A DNA stretch of 7,654 bases, from NCBI GenBank assembly GCA_023249835.1, contig JAHFBY010000068.1, forward strand, positions 1-7,654, read 5' to 3'. A program made the position numbers and the translations under genes. Within the stretch, counting starts at the first letter, position 1. Every line of letters begins with the position of its first letter. A model generated the notes under the pieces. It saw nothing but the letters and a program-made list of their open reading frames with translations, did not search any database and was not told the DNA's origin. The stretch comes from Elusimicrobiota bacterium (lineage in GTDB: Bacteria; Elusimicrobiota; Elusimicrobia; 2-02-FULL-39-32). Shown here in pieces: positions 5,556-7,654 of the stretch.

Positions 5556-7433
5556 TTAATTTTTTGTTTTCCAAAGTTTATCTTTATATAAATAGTAAGT
5601 TTTGCGCAATTGGCGGATATAAGGGCTTTGCGATCCATCTCCTTGGGCAACGACTCCGAGCCACTCTTCATACATGTTTCCGTCTGGAAAAGGTCCGCCC
5701 CAAGGATGATCGATCTTATGTTTTTTGGGGTCTGCCTTATTCATTGTTTTCCACCATTCGTCCATCCATTCAAATAACACTCCGCCAATGGCATTGCCAT
5801 AGCCGTTGCCATAAGTATTTTCCGCAATATTGTTCCAATTGCCTTCGTGATAGTTCGCCTGCATGGTTTCCGCATAATCTTGGTCCATATCCTTAAAGTA
5901 TGCGGGGCAGCCATATTCGGTTATGATAACAGGTTTGTCGGCATTTTCTTTTAAACTGCGATAAAAGCTTTTTCCAAAACCAGCTTCGCCCCGATAAGCG
6001 TTAGCGCCTATGATATCAATTTCCGGAGCATATTTTACTAATTTATCCAGATATAAAACATCGCCGTTGCTGAGAGCTACGGGATGGTTGGGGTCAACGC
6101 TATGTATCCAAACCGCCAGCTCATTGAGGAATTTATAGAATTCTTCCGGGAACTTGTCCGCGTTACATGCGCCGCCAAATACGTTTTCATTGCCTAACAT
6201 CCACATTAAGATATACGGCTCATCCTTATATCTCATAACCATGTCTTTCACGCTTTTCAACATTTTTGCGCGTTGATCCGGGTTACGGTAGTCCGTGCCG
6301 TCTTTCCAGGTGGCCCCGGAATCGCGGGCGTACATACCGACGAAATTGCCCATGATCACCATGATGCCGTAATCTTTATAGAGCTTGCCGAGCGATTTTT
6401 GAGCGTTGGGATGGTCGCTTTCATGATAAATGCGCAAGGTGTTTACTCCCATTTCCTGCATCAGCTTAAAATCTCCGATTGTGGGTTCATCTGAGTCTTG
6501 AACATTGTTTAAGTTTTTATCCACCCAGGAATCGTAGGGACCGTCCGGCGCTCCGTTTTTATTTAAATCCGATTGCATCCAGTCGGTCAAAGTTCCAAAC
6601 TCAGGGCTCTGTCCCACCGGCGTGGGATTATAAACCATGCCTTTAACGATATATGGTTTTTCACCCACCTGCAGTTGCCAATGGTCGTTTTTATACTGCA
6701 CTAAGCGGACGGCGCCTTTGCCAATAATTTTTTTAACCTTGAGGCTGATATTAAGTTTTTCTTCTTTATTTTTAGTATTAATTAATTTGCCGGGGCTGCA
6801 AATCACCACGTCGTTCCCCACGTCTCCGTCAAATGAATTTAAAACTTTAATTTCACCGTTTTTCCACTCGAGTTCCAATTCCGGATACTTCTTGATTAAG
6901 TATTCGATACGGTCTCCTGCGGCCACGGCCGGATACCAGGGGGTTTTCCAAAACGTAAAACCAACCGCATTGGGAAAATTGATTACAACGGAGTAATAGG
7001 CTTTAATCGCATGGCGGATCAGTCCGCCCCTTTCCAAATTTAAAGCAACGTTAAAGTATTTAACGCCCGGGGCTTCGCCGGCAACGGACCATTTGTAGAA
7101 GTTCAGTTCATGATCTTTTCCGGAATATGTCCAATGGCTTGCCTCCAGCTTCTTATTCTTGTTTAACTCTTTATATACGGGTTCCTGGAAAATGCCGTCT
7201 TTATTGGGGTAGATGCCTGTGCCTGAAGCTTTGATTAAGCCGGGTCTGTTTTTGATGATGTATTTAAATTTTTCTTTGCCGCTGTTTTCAAAACTGCCGT
7301 ATAATTTATAATTGACGATCTCTTCCGCGCCGTAATCCGATAGTTTGAATTCAGCCTCAGGAAGCCGGGCATAAAGCATGCCGGATAAAAGCGATAGATA
7401 AACAAAAAAAGATATTGCCCGACCGATTTTCAA
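5556..7433 (-). CDS. Exported clan GH-A glycosidase with N-terminal helical module (long paralogue)
   Basis: A predicted retaining glycoside hydrolase of 625 residues. The start is TTG at 7433 with AGGAGG six bases upstream; the next in-frame Met lies inside the signal peptide. The signal peptide is 1-22 (Arg5, core 7-19, LYA then RL). Residues 23-235 are an extra module absent from the next gene. In it, GLIRHAIKAYYSVVINFP (137-154) and AGDRIEYLIKKYPELEL (172-188) resemble a TPR-like helix pair, followed by beta structure. The catalytic barrel runs from about 241 to 620 and aligns with the short paralogue over its whole length: RW/HWQL, KPYIVKG, two Asp/Asn loops (289-297, 305-316), NTLRIYH, VIMGNF, acid/base E416 in WMLGNEN, nucleophile E506 in VIITEYG, EWMDEWW at 555-561 and QGDGSQSP at 597-604. 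It should act in the periplasm or outside the cell, supplying sugars to the ABC permease encoded just upstream. GH2-barrel similarity is the best reading; the exact GH family and substrate are open. Confidence 0.87.
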   Translation of the reverse strand: MKIGRAISFFVYLSLLSGMLYARLPEAEFKLSDYGAEEIVNYKLYGSFENSGKEKFKYIIKNRPGLIKASGTGIYPNKDGIFQEPVYKELNKNKKLEASHWTYSGKDHELNFYKWSVAGEAPGVKYFNVALNLERGGLIRHAIKAYYSVVINFPNAVGFTFWKTPWYPAVAAGDRIEYLIKKYPELELEWKNGEIKVLNSFDGDVGNDVVICSPGKLINTKNKEEKLNISLKVKKIIGKGAVRLVQYKNDHWQLQVGEKPYIVKGMVYNPTPVGQSPEFGTLTDWMQSDLNKNGAPDGPYDSWVDKNLNNVQDSDEPTIGDFKLMQEMGVNTLRIYHESDHPNAQKSLGKLYKDYGIMVIMGNFVGMYARDSGATWKDGTDYRNPDQRAKMLKSVKDMVMRYKDEPYILMWMLGNENVFGGACNADKFPEEFYKFLNELAVWIHSVDPNHPVALSNGDVLYLDKLVKYAPEIDIIGANAYRGEAGFGKSFYRSLKENADKPVIITEYGCPAYFKDMDQDYAETMQANYHEGNWNNIAENTYGNGYGNAIGGVLFEWMDEWWKTMNKADPKKHKIDHPWGGPFPDGNMYEEWLGVVAQGDGSQSPYIRQLRKTYYLYKDKLWKTKN

Positions 7434-7454
7434 TTTGTACCTCCTCGTACAAAT
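7433..7454 (-). promoter_or_regulatory. RBS-in-loop hairpin before the TTG start of the long glycosidase
   Basis: On the minus strand ATTTGTAC (7454-7447) and GTACAAAT (7440-7433) are perfect 8-bp complements separated by the six bases GAGGAG. The last stem base is the first base of the TTG start codon. The Shine-Dalgarno AGGAGG thus lies in the loop and closing pair. Folded, this RNA would display the site in the loop but constrain the start codon, so it may tune translation of the glycosidase relative to the permease. A DNA operator is the alternative reading. Confidence 0.55.
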
Positions 7455-7462
7455 GAGTTCTG

Positions 7463-7654
7463 TCAGTTTTTTAAAGCTCCGGCAGTGATTCCGGAAATAA
7501 TGTATTTTTGCATAACCAGGTACAGCGTGACAATGGGTATAACTGTGATCACAACTCCCGCCATTAGCAAGGGGTACTGTGTGATATAAGCCCCTTGAAA
7601 GACCATGAGTCCGCGTTGCAGGGGCATGAGCCCTTTATCCGAAAACACGAGGGT
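7463..7654 (-). CDS. CUT1-family sugar ABC transporter permease (MalG-like), C-terminal fragment
   Basis: The last 63 codons of a gene that begins outside the window; the stop is TGA at 7465-7463. The fragment reads as the typical end of a MalG/UgpE/LacG-type inner-membrane permease: a short loop with MPLQRGLMVFQGAY, a final membrane helix (LLMAGVVITVIPIVTLYLVM) and the closing YIISGITAGALKN, which corresponds to the family's usual final RYFVxGLTAGAVKG-like end. The EAA loop that contacts the ATPase lies upstream and is not seen. It ends 29 bases before the glycosidase start, so the transporter and glycosidases probably form one operon for sugar or oligosaccharide uptake. The partner permease, ATPase and a normal exported binding protein are not in the window. 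Confidence 0.88.
   Translation of the reverse strand, partial: TLVFSDKGLMPLQRGLMVFQGAYITQYPLLMAGVVITVIPIVTLYLVMQKYIISGITAGALKN

Noticed and set aside
6637..6996. Plus-strand open frame of 119 codons inside the long glycosidase
   Set aside because: Its hydrophobic stretches are the complement of the glycosidase coding sequence; there is no supporting start signal or family.
4187..7433. Assigning the two glycosidases to GH72 or GH5
   Set aside because: GH72 and other clan GH-A members share the barrel layout, but WMLGNEN followed by xITEYG and the GGxxxEWxDxWW-like end fit the GH2 barrel best. The family is left open because a profile search is needed.

Overview
The window looks like chromosomal DNA from a Gram-negative-type bacterium with very tightly packed genes. 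All six genes lie on the minus strand, so transcription runs from position 7654 towards 1. The long exported proteins, the double-loop glycosidases paired with a small exported carbohydrate-binding-like protein, and the moderate GC recall genomes of uncultured lineages such as Omnitrophota or Elusimicrobiota. That placement is an impression from protein style, not something the sequence proves. No mobile element, CRISPR array, tRNA or rRNA was seen.

Transcription unit 1 (7654 to about 3393) concerns carbohydrate use. It starts with the C-terminus of a CUT1-type (MalG-like) ABC sugar permease that runs off the window. Next come two tandem, paralogous exported clan GH-A glycosidases (625 and 455 residues) whose barrels resemble the GH2 catalytic domain. 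Last is a 249-residue exported protein with a jelly-roll carbohydrate-binding-like domain. The genes are 29, 1 and 17 bases apart, and a small rho-independent terminator follows the last one. The likely scheme is that the glycosidases cut a glycan outside the inner membrane, the small protein binds glycan, and the permease imports the products. The first glycosidase has a TTG start, and its Shine-Dalgarno sits exactly in the loop of a perfect 8-bp inverted repeat.

Transcription unit 2 (about 3300 to beyond 1) looks regulatory or sensory. It begins with an ABC-type family 1 solute-binding protein that has no signal peptide. This gene overlaps by 8 bases a soluble GAF-GAF-GGDEF diguanylate cyclase with intact catalytic and I-site motifs. 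The cyclase's stop codon overlaps the Shine-Dalgarno of a third gene, an exported, probably beta-rich protein of unknown function cut by the window edge. A sugar-binding fold apparently kept in the cytoplasm and translationally coupled to a cytoplasmic c-di-GMP synthase is the most unusual feature here. It may be an intracellular glycan sensor feeding c-di-GMP signalling, but this is inference.

The only gap over 100 bases is 3278-3419. It holds the terminator, a weak promoter candidate and part of a direct repeat. Everything else is coding or short junctions.
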